Assembly: GCA_945643635.1 (NCBI GenBank)
Contig: CALZFC010000005.1
Location: 4,294,501 to 4,358,500 of the forward strand
DNA length: 64,000 nt
Source of the DNA: Allodiplogaster sudhausi
Lineage: Eukaryota > Nematoda > Chromadorea > Rhabditida > Diplogasteridae
Direction: 5' to 3'
Below are positions 33,055-46,656 of the stretch, in pieces. Position 1 is the first letter of the stretch. Every line of letters starts with the position of its first letter. Made by a program: the position numbers and the translations under genes. Below the pieces are notes generated by a model that searched no databases, was not told where the DNA came from, and worked only from the letters and a program-made list of their open reading frames with translations.

Positions 33055-34223
33055 ATGCTTGCAGGCACGCGAACGGTTCTTTCCTTCGCGAGGACGATGT
33101 CTTCCGCCAACAAGACAATCTACCAGTTCACTGTCAAGGATGCCGGTGGCAAGGAAGTCTCCCTCGGAGATCGCTACAAGGGCAAGGTTGGCAGTGGTTC
33201 CATTCCTTTGTTGGATTGGGTTCTGGTCGAATTTCTGATACTGAACATTGCGGGTCGTATTGGAGAAACTGGGAGAAACAATGATTTGCATGCTGCTTTT
33301 ATAATCCTTTCGCAATATCGCACATTGTTCTACGAAAAGGTGATAATACCTAGTGTGGCTGTGCTTATGCTTTGTGGTATTTGAAATGATTGTGAGGTGG
33401 TGCTGATCGTGAACGTTGCGTCTGAATGCGGACTCACGAACGCGAACTACACCCAGCTGAAGGAGATGCTCGACAAGCACAAGAGCAAAGGTTTCGAGGT
33501 TTGTTTCTTGAAATATTTTTTTGTTTATGAGCAGTGTTGAAATAGGTCTAACCCATGACATCATTGTAACCCTCCGGGCTGAAGGCCCGGAACAATTTTT
33601 TAAAACAATATTTCATTTTGTAACACCCCGAGTTGCCGGTTTGGCTGTTTGTAACCCTCCGGCCCAAGTCCAGAGGCAGGCACTATTTCAGCACTGTTTA
33701 TGAGTTTTGTTTTTCCTTCGCAATGCAGGAGGACTGACGTAAATACTGTTGAGGTGGCTGCCTTCCCGTGCAACCAGTTTGGCGGCCAGGAGCCGGCCTG
33801 CGAGATTGACATCCAGAACTTCGTCAACGACAAGTTCAAGTTCGAGCCAGATCTCTACGCCAAGATCGATGTCAACGGGGATAATGCTGATCCACTCTAC
33901 AAATTCCTGAAGAAGGAGAAGGTCAGCACGTTCTCACTCGTTTTCTCCCCATTTTCTTTCTCTCTTCTCCATTTGATCTCTGTGGTTCTCCTTTAATCTT
34001 GTTGCGCTTAGAGGAGGAACGTTTGATAGCAAAGAGCTCCGTTATAAGATGAAATTGTACAATCATACAGGGCGGCACATTGTTCGATGGAATCAAGTGG
34101 AACTTCACTAAATTCCTGGTTGGCAGAGACGGACTGCCCATCCAGAGATACGGCCCGACCACCGAGCCGAAGACATTCGAGAAGGATGTGGAGAAGGCGC
34201 TTGAGGCTGTCCCCAAGCTTTAG
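33055..34223 (+). CDS. Glutathione peroxidase (GPX4-like, cysteine form)
   Basis: Thiol peroxidase reducing lipid and other hydroperoxides. Four exons encode [34 protein letters not shown] with the peroxidatic residue encoded as TGC (33427-33429), so Cys rather than Sec, [12 protein letters not shown] with the conserved Gln, and [13 protein letters not shown] with the conserved Trp/Asn, ending KL and TAG (34221-34223). The start Met at 33055 gives a basic, Ser/Thr-containing leader ([15 protein letters not shown]) that could target mitochondria. A second Met at 33100 would give a cytosolic form. The oligomerisation loop is short, as in GPX4-type enzymes. The second intron (about 33498-33758) is long for this window. 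Confidence 0.9.
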
Positions 34224-34524
34224 ATCCTCTTTAATCCCGCCAGTGCTTTATCGTAGACTCATTTCTTTATTTCTACCCCTCCGATGAAGGTTAACGTTCG
34301 TCGTGTTTGTTTCGTAAGGAGCGCTAGTTTTGTTCTCATTATTATGTTGTTGTGTACATATTGAGCCAAATGTCCTCCGAAAAAAAATGAATAATCATGT
34401 GTCAACATTTGATAAATAATTTATGACCATTTCTATATTTGTGACATTAACTCGGTTTCTGTTAAATACTCTAAATTCAATATCTTGAGTGCGTGAATGT
34501 GAGTTGCAAACGGTGAGAATAGAG

Positions 34525-35494
34525 ATGGAATGCGGAGAGCAACTGCGAGTCCTTCTGGTGGAACTGGAAGGAGTGGAAGAGCTGCCTCACTGTGTGGATG
34601 ACACTCTCATGGACACCCTCATTGACCAGGTCGACTCTGGAGGTGAGTTGGTTTGCTGGCATTGGAGTTAAGGTTGGGACTGAACTTGTAGATGTCTCTG
34701 TGCATGAAGTGGTCTCGGACTGGGCCCTGGCAGGGGATTCTGCCTCTGCAGTTGGTCCTCTCGCAGCGGCTCTAGCATTCCGCATTGCTGAAAAGGTCAG
34801 CCTTTAAGTGGTAGCCTTCTTCCTCTACAAACCCATCTCGAGGTTGGCCAATTGCCTAGACCATTCTTATCTTAGATTCTGGTAAGCCTGGATGGCGATG
34901 TTCAAGAGGCGTTGTTGTGTCTTTCCTCTCGCATGCTCTGCCAGAGTCGCCATCCTTCTCTTCAACACGCCATTCTTTCTCTCGCTCTTCGCTCTGCTTC
35001 CCTGCATCTCTCTACCGATTTCTCGAGTAACAGAAGCCATTTCGTCTTAACCGTCTTAAATTGTCTTTGTAGCTACTCTGGAATGGATCTGCGCCAACTT
35101 TTGCCTTGATCAGCTAAGCATCTTCGTACGTCGGAAGTGTGTTGAGTTTCTTTGTTTGATGGAGGCTGCGATTGTTGTCCAGGTCAGGTCTATTCTATTA
35201 TTTGGCATTTTATACTATATGTCAGTTCTGTTTTATTAGTAAAGCAATTTAACATAGTGCATTTTATTTAACATTTTGAAAATAGACGTTTTGCACAGGA
35301 TATCATCGACCACTCCGTGAAGTGGCTGCTAGTGAATGACTCGAAGACAATTCAGCGGGACTCTGCCGCTCAGCTCCTCCAGCACTTCAGAGATCGCCTC
35401 AGGCAGGAACACAAGATCACTTTGTGGAACGTCGTTCGCGCCAGCCACAGGCCTTCCTTGGCTCTGCTCGACGCTCTTCTTGCTATTGGGTCTG

Positions 35495-35546
<52 letters not shown>

Positions 35547-37607
35547 CGCCCTCTCCCTCCCTCTCTCCCCCCCCCCTCTCTCTCCCTCCCTCTCTACCTC
35601 CCTCTCTCTCTCTCCCTCCCTCTATCTCTCTCTCTCTCCCTCTCTCTCCCTCTCTCTCCCTCTCTCTCTCCCTCTCTCTCTCCCTCTCTATTTATCTCTC
35701 TCTCCCTCTCTCTCCCTCTCTCCCTCCCTCGCTCACCTCACTATCTCCTTCTCTGTTTCCCCCTGCTCATGGCATGGTAATCCATTCGTTTTAGTTGTGA
35801 TGATGCAGACGCGGCCAAGCTCTTCTCTGTAAACGAATGGAAGAATTGCTCGTCACGTCTTCGTCTTTTGTTGCTTTTTGCTTCGAAGTACGCACTTCCA
35901 GTGAATTTTAGATGTCTTCTGGTATCGCTAATTGTAGTGCATTGAGATATGGCGACGTGTACTGCAACCTTCTAAAGTCATCCCTTTTGAATAACGCGGG
36001 TGCCCTTTCTCTCTCCACACTCCCTGACATTATTCCACTGCTCAGCGACACTGTTGGAAATTACTCTTTAATTCTTTTCTAGAGAATAATTGACAACTGA
36101 CTGTATCATGCAGTTACTGAATTTAGAGATAGATAATAATATGTAGGAACTGCGAGAAGTGCTTCGGAAATGGCGAGAGAAAGAGGAAAAGAGTGTCCGG
36201 TTCCCTTCGGGATCTGACTTCTCTTCTCTAATCAAATCGGTGAAGAATCGTTTGGAGGCAGTCGAGATTGCAGATCTCTTTCTCTTCTATCTTCCACACT
36301 CTCTGGTTAGCATACTTGGATATTTTTGTCAGTGGGCGCTGTTTACTGGTGTGTAATTTGTTAATCAGCACCCATGTTTCGCATTGCATCTACTATAAGA
36401 AGTCAGAAGATTCAAATCAAATTAAGGAAGAGGATGTAATGGAGGGAGAGAGTGAGGGGAAGAGTAAGATTATGAGAGACGCTTTAGTTCTGTTCATTTC
36501 AGAGAGACCCAAGCGCATGGGTGGACCATCTGGGGATGATTGACTGGTTGGAGATGCTTCCTGCTCTGGTTGAACCCCTTTCTCAAACCATCATCTCTGG
36601 ACTCTCTCATCCTGACTGGGAATTCCGCGATTCTGCTCTGCAACTTCTACTTATCTTTCCTCCAGAGAAGAGTTAATTAGCACACTTATTTAACTCTGAG
36701 TTAATTAACCGGATAAATCACGCTTCTCTCTCTCTGTGTCTCTTTCACTTTCTCTTTATCTCTTTCTGTCTCATTCAAATTCTCTTCCTCTCATTCTCTG
36801 TGGGTGTGTCTTTCTTCATTTCAGTCTTCTTTATTCGTTTCTCTCACTCTCTCATTTCTGTGAATGAGCGTTGTCTGTTGTAGTGCCTAGTGAAGCGGTG
36901 TGTCTTCTTCCCTCCTTGGCAGTGGAAGACTCATCTTCCTATGTCCGCACTCTCGCCATTGAGTGTCTGTCTAAGAGAGAGGATGGTGGCCTTTCGAAAC
37001 TGGTTCAAGAAATTATTCTGAAGGACTCCGAACATCAGCCGAGGTTACTGGGTTTAATTAGTTGACATTATTATTTATACTATGCATTTTCAGAATGAAA
37101 CAATATATCATAGGAATGCGATAGAAACGTTTAAGTGAAGGATGTTAGCTAGGCAAGACCACGACTGAGATTCACAATCAAAAAGGAAATGTAGAACGCG
37201 GGGAATGTAAAACATCCAGTTTGAATTGACTAGAATGAAGAAACAGAGGATCTTGCAGAGAAGCGGCAGCACGCGCTCTGCTAAAGAATGAAGAAGGAAG
37301 AGGAGGGAGAGAGGACGAGGAGAGGATGATGGAAGTACTTCCCGCTCTCCTCCACGACGAAGACACGACCAATCGAAGACTCGCTCTCCAGATGGCCAGG
37401 AGGATTCTTACGAGGGAGGGAGAGAAGGGGGCGAAGGTCGTGGGGATGCTGCAGGGATGCAGAGAGGACATTGAATTGGCAGAGGAAGTGGCGAGTCTGC
37501 TCGGAGAGCGAGTCTCTGCCAGTCAAGAGAAGACCACTGCCCTCTCTCTCATCCAACATCTCCTTGATAGTATGCATATGGCATCCGAAGATCTCGATTG
37601 TTATTAA
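34525..37607 (+). CDS. BRAT1: BRAT1-like HEAT-repeat protein
   Basis: Multi-exon gene of HEAT-like helices: MECGEQLRVLLVELEGVEEL (34525), EVVSDWALAGDSASAVGPLA (~34705), GDVQEALLCLSSRMLCQS (~34895), LEWICANFCLDQLSIFVRR (~35080), WLLVNDSKTIQRDSAAQLLQ (~35325), then ISGLSHPDWEFRDSALQLLL (~36590), which matches the 'LCHPCWEVRDSALEFL' stretch of human BRAT1, SSYVRTLAIECLSKRE (~36935), and a last exon with DEDTTNRRLALQMARRIL ending EDLDCY and TAA (37605-37607). BRAT1 binds the Integrator nuclease subunit INTS11 through its extreme C-terminus, and the Asp-Cys-Tyr end is retained here. A CT microsatellite (35500-35730) lies in an intron. Exon joins are approximate. Convergent with the elongase gene. 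Confidence 0.75.
35500..35730 (+). repeat. CT/CCCT microsatellite in the BRAT1-like gene
   Basis: About 230 bp of CT, CCCT and a short C9 run, pyrimidine on the coding strand, within an intron following LLAIG. Confidence 0.88.
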
Positions 37608-37659
37608 TTGGTTATCTTGTATTATTATGAAGGCTTCACGGAGTTGCAGTTGCCAGAGA

Positions 37660-38472
37660 TCACTCCAGTTTCTTCTTTCCATTAGAGAGATACGCACTTC
37701 GGAAGAACTTCATGAAGAGGAAGGCGAAGGAAGCGTAGATCGCAAAGCAGAGGGCCAGGTTCTCGTAGGACTGCTGGCACTTCTGAAAAAGGGGGTGGTC
37801 ATTGGGGTGGAGTGAGGAGAGAGAGAGAGAGAGAGAGAAGAAAGAGAGAGGGGAGAGAGAGCAGAAAAGCAGCACTGACAGTCCCACTGAGCTTGAGAGC
37901 GAGAACGGCGATAGAGATTAGGACGCCGATGATCATCTGTGAAGTCTGAAGAGTGGTAACGAGCATGGAGATGAGTTTGGGAGGGCGGAAGCCGGCAGAG
38001 GTGGCAGCGTAGTAGGAGTACATGACTGTGTGCACAGCGTAGTTCATTCCGATGAACCATCTCCCCGCCGCTGTCAACTCCACCGCTGAAACTTCCTTCT
38101 TTCTCGCTCTCATAGTCTTCCTTCCTCTTTCTTCTTCTTCAGCAATATGTCAGACAATCATGAAGAAACAATATAGACGCTATTACGAATTCTGCAGTTA
38201 TGTACTCCCTCTTCATTTATTGTCCCATAATGCCTGCATACACAGTGTCAATAATTGTGTTGTTGTGATAGCGAGAAATTTTACCACTTCTCCAATTTCC
38301 TCTCACTCTCTAACAACCCTCTCCTTCACTTCTCTCGCACTCAGTCACATCAGTGGGGGGGGGGGGTTCCTTTCTTAACCTAAAACGTTTTGCTTTCTAC
38401 AAATTCTACAAGGTGATATCCTCCAGATCTGCTGAAGCTGGACAATCTCTCCTTCTCTGACCACTCTGGCCA

Positions 38473-38520
<48 letters not shown>

Positions 38521-39598
38521 ACGCCTCCTTCTCGTCTCTCATTATCCCTTTGAATGCTTTAATTTGAGTGCTACTTTTTTGCCAGTTTCTCTTTGTGGTC
38601 TTTATTCCATTATTTGCAGTCTCTTGACTGGCCATGAAGGGTGCGCCTCTGCAAATTCGACTTGATCTTCCCTCTGATCAGTGGGGGGGGGGTTCCTTTC
38701 TTAACCTTACACTGCGTTTTGCTTTCTACAAATTCTACAAGGTGATATCCTCCAGATCTGCTGAAGCTGGACAAGACTAATTCTAAATCATGATGATTCA
38801 GCAGATGAGCACGGTGATCGGGGGGAGAGAAAGAGAACCAGAATGAAAGACAGCAAAAAAGAGCAGGAGAGAGAGAGAGAGAAATGGAATTAAATATTGT
38901 AAAGAATAAAGGATGATGACGAGAGAAGGCGACTCACCAGCGAAAGAATTCAGGAACAACGATTGACGAATTAAAAGCGATGGAACGTGGGAAACGGATT
39001 TTTAGGAAGAATGAATTCAAACGTTATAGCGAGGGGAAGAAGAAAGAGAGAGAGAGAGTGGGAGGTTTTGTGTGTGAAGAGAAAGAGCAGGGGTGAAAGG
39101 AAGGGGAGAGAGGGATGTGAATGGGTGTGCTAATCCGTGAGAAGCGGTCCAGCTCAAGGATTCACTGGCGGGAGTCCATGTTAATCAGCCTCCCTCTTTC
39201 CCTCCCTCTCGCCCTCTTTTCCTAACTCTCGCCCTCTTTTCCTAACTCTCGCCCTCTTTTCCTCCCTCTCGCCCTGTTTTCCTAACTCTCGCCCTCTTTT
39301 CCTCCATCTCGTCCTTTTTCCTCCCTTTCCCCCTCTTTCTCTCTCTCGCCCTCTTTCTCTCCTTCTCGCCCTCTTTCTCTAGCTCGCTTTCTCTTCTCAA
39401 TCTTCTCGTTCTAGTCCTTTGTCATGGCAAATAGACTGAAGTGCGCCTCCTTGCGCAGTCATCTCACGCCATTTCCATGCCAGGTCGTCTTGAACTATTT
39501 GCTTAAAATGCTCCACAATCCGTGCTTATCTTCCTGCTCACAATCAGAAATTTTACTCATCAATCTTTCTCTCTTTCCTCTTTCTCTGTTCTCTATCC

Positions 39599-39645
<47 letters not shown>

Positions 39646-41143
39646 TCTCTCTCTCATTTTCTCTCTCCTTCTCTATCTCTCTCTCCGTACTTGCTCTTGC
39701 TATCAGCAATCACTGACGTACTGATAAAGTTCCCAAGTTCATTCCGTAATTTTACGATCGATGGAGTGGTTTGCTAGTGAAGCCAGAAAAGTAGATAGAC
39801 TTTACAGAGGCGGGTAAACAGAAGGAGAGAGTGAGAAATAAAGATAGAATACAAGAGATATGCAGAGAAAGATGAAGAAAGAGAAATGGAGGGAGAGAGA
39901 AAAAATGAGGAAAGTTCACATGGAGAGTGCCAGACCGTTAGGTTGTCTGGACATCGGCGAAGCTTGTGGGGCGCCAGTTTTCACAAACGAAAGAAGAGAG
40001 AGAAGAGGGAGGGCGAGAGCAAGAGAAGGACAGAGAGAAACAGTGAGAGAGCGAAGGAAAAGAGGAATAGCAGGATGGGCAAATATTTTAACTCTTCAGA
40101 AGGTAAGTATGGCACCTGCAGCCGAAGGGATAAAACAGAAGGGTAAAGGCGTAGTTATTTTAGGGAGCAGGTGATTCTAGATTTATTTTATTGTTTTTCT
40201 ATGATGAAAATTGATTCTCAAGTGCGAACGACTGTGTACAAAGCACAAGTCACCACCACAAAATCATATCACATTCAAGTAGAGAAGTTACTGGGGGGAG
40301 AGAGTTGGAAAGAACTTTGAGAAGAAACACAAAACAAAGGAGAGGAAAAGACAGAGAGCGAGAAAGATCAGTTAATGTCAGTTACCCGAAAATGGAACAC
40401 AACAGCGGGAGAAAGATCAGTTAATGTCAGTTACCCGAAAATGGAACACAACAGCGGGAGAAAGAAAAGGGCGAACCCGAGTGCCAGCTGTAGACGAGAA
40501 CAACCGCGTGGTGATACCAGTGCAAGAAGATGAGAGGACGCTTTCTCAGTACGATGAACGCTGTGTCCACTAGCTCGGCCGCCTTAACCTCTCTTCTCAC
40601 GTTCAAAGTACACTCCTTATCTAAGCTGACCCTTCACTGTCTGTCCTATGCAACATCCATTTTAGGAGAAGAAAACAAATTCCGTATCATACGTATTTAT
40701 GTCTGAATTAGAGTAATAACCTTGGAGAGTGCAAAAGCGAGAGCCCAGAAAGCAGCGGGTCCGCGAGGATCAACAGAGTAACAGATAGAGTGGAGAAGAG
40801 GGCGAGAAGAGAGAGTGAAGAGAGACTCTTCATTGAAACGAAGAGTGGCAATGAGGGAGAAGAGGGCGAGAGCAGAGTTCCAGATGATCAGAGGACCACG
40901 GAGGGAGAAAGCCTTGCGGTCTCGCATCCATCTCTCTGCCGTGTGGATCAGAACAACGTAGGCGATGGCGATGGCAATGGAAGAACTCCATCTTCGGAGG
41001 AAGAAGTCGTGGACGGAGACGTCGTCCCACAGGGATTCCGGCCACACCACTCGGCTGTACTTGTACGGCACGAAGATGATCTCCCGCCCATTGCCACCCC
41101 ACACTGCAGGCTCCACTCCTTTCCCCTCCACAACCGACGCCAT
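37660..41143 (-). CDS. Very-long-chain fatty acid elongase (ELOVL family, ELOVL6-like)
   Basis: ER membrane 3-ketoacyl-CoA synthase of fatty acid elongation. Exon 1 (41143-~40721) has [19 protein letters not shown] and [12 protein letters not shown] membrane helices. Exon 2 (~40580-40490) holds [20 protein letters not shown] followed by WYHH, giving the catalytic HxxHH box. After a 2.4-kb intron, exon 3 (~38105-37884) has [20 protein letters not shown], the ELO signature, and [16 protein letters not shown]. The last exon ends in a basic KKKLE tail with the stop at 37660-37662, like a lysine-rich ER retention signal. Start Met in [12 protein letters not shown]. The stop is 52 bp from that of the BRAT1-like gene. 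The large intron contains several repeat blocks described separately. Confidence 0.88.
38349..38445. repeat. 97-bp direct repeat, copy A
   Basis: Begins ATCAGTGGGGGGGGGG, continues TTCCTTTCTTAACC and ends GATCTGCTGAAGCTGGACAA. It matches 38677-38774 except for the G-run length and a few bases after CTTAACC. It lies in the large elongase intron. Confidence 0.9.
38677..38774. repeat. 97-bp direct repeat, copy B
   Basis: Second copy of the G-run repeat, 328 bp downstream of the first, same orientation. Between the copies lies a CT microsatellite (38478-38520) and unremarkable sequence. Confidence 0.9.
39185..39420. repeat. 20-bp pyrimidine tandem repeat
   Basis: Units of CTCGCCCTCTTTTCCTAACT or CTCGCCCTCTTTTCCTCCCT repeat about five times at 39205-39310, then degrade into CTCGCCCTCTTTCTCT units. 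Intronic in the elongase gene. Confidence 0.85.
39600..39690. repeat. CT microsatellite in elongase intron
   Basis: CT dinucleotide run on the plus strand, i.e. GA on the elongase transcript. Confidence 0.88.
40362..40459. repeat. Perfect 49-bp tandem duplication
   Basis: GAAAGATCAGTTAATGTCAG followed by TTACCCGAAAATGGAACACA and ACAGCGGGA occurs twice head to tail (40362-40410, 40411-40459) with no mismatch seen, close to the donor of the HxxHH exon. Confidence 0.9.
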
Positions 41144-41873
41144 CCGATCTCACAACACTCCTCCACTAACAGAAGACACCACTCCCCTCCTCTGCCACTG
41201 CCAACTCTTTCTCTCTCTCTCTCTCTCTCGCTCTTCCTCTCTCTCTCTCTCGCTCTTTCGCTCTCCCTCTCTCTCCCTCTCTCTCTCTCTCCCTCTCTTC
41301 TCATTCTCTCTCTGGCCCCGCCTCCTCCCCAATTCACTTCTTCTTTCTTCTCTAGGCAACAATACCAAACCCACCCTCACAACGCATTAGTCATCATGCC
41401 CTCCAGTCGTCAACGTCTCAGCAGAAAACTGCATGCGGAAACAAAGATACAAATGTTTCGGTCTGACCCATTGAATACATGATGGCCTAATTGAACATAT
41501 TCGCAATATCATACGGTACATTTCTTCCGAGAAAGATTCCTTGAATTCTTGAATGAGAAAAGGCAGATGATGAGTGCCGATGAGTTGTATTGGGAGGCGG
41601 CATCCGTGGTGGGAAGCGCCCTTCGGAGGGAGAAAGCCGTACGCCCTCTACGCCTCTCAGCATGCGGTCGGACCTTACGTGATCTTTATCCTTTCTGTTA
41701 AGCGAGTCTGGTTTGTGAGTGATCTCGAGTCATCAGCTCTCCAATGTCATGCGATTAATGCCCTTAACAATTGTTTGATGAGTCCACTTTGTTTGTGTTG
41801 ATCGTGCCGCGTACTTATTAATTGCCTCTGCCATTCTCCCCAGTGGCTCTCATGTAGATACGATCGACTCGCC
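41144..41873. other. Divergent intergenic region, elongase / METTL2-like
   Basis: Shared upstream region of two head-to-head genes. A CT microsatellite spans 41207-41300. Two short plus-strand frames, 41397-41483 (MPSSRQRLSRKLHAETKIQM...) and about 41569-41703 (MMSADELYWEAASVVGSALR...), have balanced composition and could be two exons of a small gene ending TAA near 41703, but I recognise no family. Confidence 0.4.
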
Positions 41874-42818
41874 ATGCGAGAGGAGCCCTCTGGCAAGAAT
41901 TTCGGAACTCGTTATCTGAAGGATGAGTCGATGGTCTTCAATCACAACGCTTGGGATAACATGCCATGGGACGAGTCGATGGAAGCAGCAGCCAAGGCCA
42001 TTGTGGAGAAGCAGAAGGCCGCTGCAGTGGTGGAAGAGAAGGCCGTGCAGCTACTCGAGGGGCCCGCTGACCAGTGGGATGCTTTCTATGCCCAACATGC
42101 CAACCGCTTCTTCATGGATCGCAATTGGTTGCTGAAAGAGTTCCCCGAGTTGGACACTTCCACACTCAACGACGGAGAGGTTCGTCCGACATTCTTCCTC
42201 CTTCTCCACCGATTTCAAAGGTAAATGAATAAGTTGCAGAGTCTCCGTGTTCTGGAAGTTGGCTGTGGCGTAGGCAACACGACGTTTCCCATTCTGGACC
42301 TGGATGTGAACCGAAGACTCTTCCTGTACTCCTGCGACTACTCTGCCAATGCCATTCGAGTACTCCGCGAGCAAGAGAAGTACGAAGAGAACCGCTGCCG
42401 TGCCTTTGTCTGGGATATCACAGAACCCCTTCGCGAGGAGATCCCTGAAGGCTCTCTGGACATAGTCGTGTGCATATATGTCCTCTCTGCCATCGAACCC
42501 TCCCGAGCTGCCTCTGCCCTCTCTCATCTCCTTTCACTTCTACGACCTGGTGGCTGTCTGCTGCTAAAAGATTATGGTCGTTATGATCTGACCCAGCTAC
42601 GATTCAAGAAGGATCGATATATCCGGGATAATCTGTACTGTCGTGGCGATGGCACTCTCGTCTACTTTTACGACTCTGAAGAGTTGGACGCTCTGCTCTC
42701 TTCTGTTGGATTTGTCAAGGAGGCGAATGTTGTTGACAGAAGGCTCATCGTAAATCGAGCCAAGCGAGTGAAGATGCAGCGGGTTTGGCTTCAAGCCAAG
42801 TATAGAAGACCTCCTTGA
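41874..42818 (+). CDS. METTL2/6/8-like tRNA 3-methylcytidine methyltransferase
   Basis: SAM-dependent methyltransferase that forms m3C32 in certain tRNAs. Exon 1 (41874-~42179) contains GTRYLKDESMVFNHNAWDNM and FYAQHANRFFMDRNWLLKEF, both typical of METTL2/Trm140-type proteins. Exon 2 (~42238-42818) starts SLRVLEVGCGVGNTTFPIL (SAM motif I), then FLYSCDYSANAIRVL, SLDIVVCIYVLSAIEP, LLRPGGCLLLKDYGRYDLTQ and KKDRYIRDNLYCRGDGTLVY with YFYDSEELDALL. It ends KYRRPP and TGA (42816-42818). The intron has GT...TTGCAG ends and is about 58 bp. The start Met is the first in frame with the conserved block. Confidence 0.88.
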
Positions 42819-42889
42819 CACTTTCATTTCTTCATGTTATTGTTCAGTGCATACTGATAAATGAATTCTATCTAAATGTAAGTCGTTGC

Positions 42890-43279
42890 CAGAGCTGCAC
42901 GCGGCCCAAGGGCCGGCCGGGCCCAAATTTCCAAGGCCCTTTAGGGCCGGGCCGGGCCCAACCTTGGGCCCGGCCCTGAGCCCGAATGGGCCCGATTTTC
43001 AAATATTTGTAAGTGTACATGCTTGCGACAGAGCGAATTCTTATTGCTCATACATAGTATTGTAGCTCGGGAGTTGCATTCCTCTTCAGAATGAAGTAAA
43101 TGAGAAGCCTTGTGAACGGCAAGCTAGAAGAAAAAAATTTTCGCTAAGAAAATTACGAATTAGAAGTTGAAATCAGACGAATTTGAAAAGCGGGCCGGCC
43201 GGGGCCCAAAATTCAAGGGCCCTAAAACTGCGGGCCGGGCCGGGCCGGCCCAAAAAATTTGGGCCCGCGTGCACCTCTG
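42890..43279. mobile_element. hAT-like GC-rich MITE with 8-bp TSD
   Basis: 390-bp element. Left tip CAGAGCTGCACGCGGCCCAA; right tip reverse complemented CAGAGGTGCACGCGGGCCCA. The target duplication GTCGTTGC is perfect (42882-42889 and 43280-43287). The CAGAG.TG tip plus 8-bp duplication are typical of hAT transposons. The interior has GGGCCGGGCC arrays near both ends around an AT-rich core and no coding frame. It lies between the METTL2-like and NSUN5-like genes. Confidence 0.93.
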
Positions 43280-43454
43280 GTCGTTGCCATCAAGGGTTGA
43301 GACCACGAGCAGCAAATTTCGGTTACTAAGGCAATTTAACTCTAGTTAGGCAATTGATAATTCTCTTTTATTTCTTCCTTGAATATAATGAAAAGTAGTT
43401 GAATAAAAAAAATTAGATAGATATGTTTAGTGGAATTAATAGATTCTTTTCAGA

Positions 43455-45497
<2,043 letters not shown>

Positions 45498-45545
45498 ATA
45501 TCAAGATTATCGTATGCCATCTTTATTTCACTTCTTATTCTAAGA

Positions 45546-46621
45546 CTAAACAATTGTATTCCAATCGAAGTCATCTTCGTCTTCATCAAATGTTGTGCAC
45601 GTTGGCTGAAAAAGTCTAGGTTCTGTGAGATTCTTGTTGTTATGTTGCCTGTTATTGGTTAAAACTTGTTATTTTCTTTGTTCGTGACAAGAATTGTATC
45701 CTCACCTCTCCAGAGTGCAGAGTTTGCCTTTTCTTGGGCTGGGGAAAGTTGATTTGGCTAAGGGTGTCGTCGTGCTTTCGCCTTCGATTAGCTAAAGAGA
45801 AAAGAGCTAGAGAAGATACAAAGAGTGGATGGAACATACTGATGAATGACTCGAAGGAGGGCATGCTGCCGCCAGGGGAAGGGGTCGAGTGCCTGGTGGG
45901 ATTCCCTTCCAGAAGATCTTCAATTGAGAGTGAGATGTCAGGGCGGGCGTGAGTGAGCTGACCTCTTAGATGGTTTGCATTGACATTGGCCATGTCTTCG
46001 TTGTCCCGGCAGTCCATCCCAGCAGCTTCCAGGCCAATCTTTAACCAGTCGATTCGGGCTTCCTAAAGTGCCAAATTCATTTCTAGGCGTGGAGATGATT
46101 ATGACCTGCTCAGCTGTAGATTGAAGAGGTCGTCTTTGGAAGACTTGATCATAGACACTTCGGAAGGAAGCTGAAAGGTCGTAGGACTCGAAGAGGGACA
46201 AGTCATCGTCGATCTCTTCTTCTGCTGGCAGAGGCAGGAGAGAAGAAGAAGGAAAGGGGGCAGAGGGGGAGGGTTCTGGAAGGGGAGCAGGGCGACTCTT
46301 TTGTGGAATGCGAGAGTGGCCCTCATCATTCGCTCTCTCCTGTTGCTGGTCGGCTTCGCTCTCCGGCTTCTCTTTCTCCTTTCGTATCACCCAGTATGAT
46401 CCCTTTCCTAAACATTTCAATCAAGAATTCCGTATTTTCTTTTATTTTTAAATCGGAAAGAATAGAATGAAGGGGCGAGCTGGGAAGAAACGGAGTGAAG
46501 CGAAATCAAGGAAAGATAGTATGTGATGAAAGAAACCGTGACAAAGGAATGGAAAAATGGAGAGAGAGAGGGAGAGAGAGAGAGAAGAGGGAGAGAGAGA
46601 AAGAGAGAGTAGAGTACGGAT

Positions 46622-46656
<35 letters not shown>

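Noticed and set aside
33427..33429. Selenocysteine glutathione peroxidase
   Set aside because: The peroxidatic codon is TGC, so this is a cysteine enzyme.
43430..43454. NSUN5 start at a GTG codon at 43430
   Set aside because: Nuclear animal genes rarely start at GTG, and a TTTTCAG acceptor ends at 43454, so the block is probably an internal exon whose first exon was not found.
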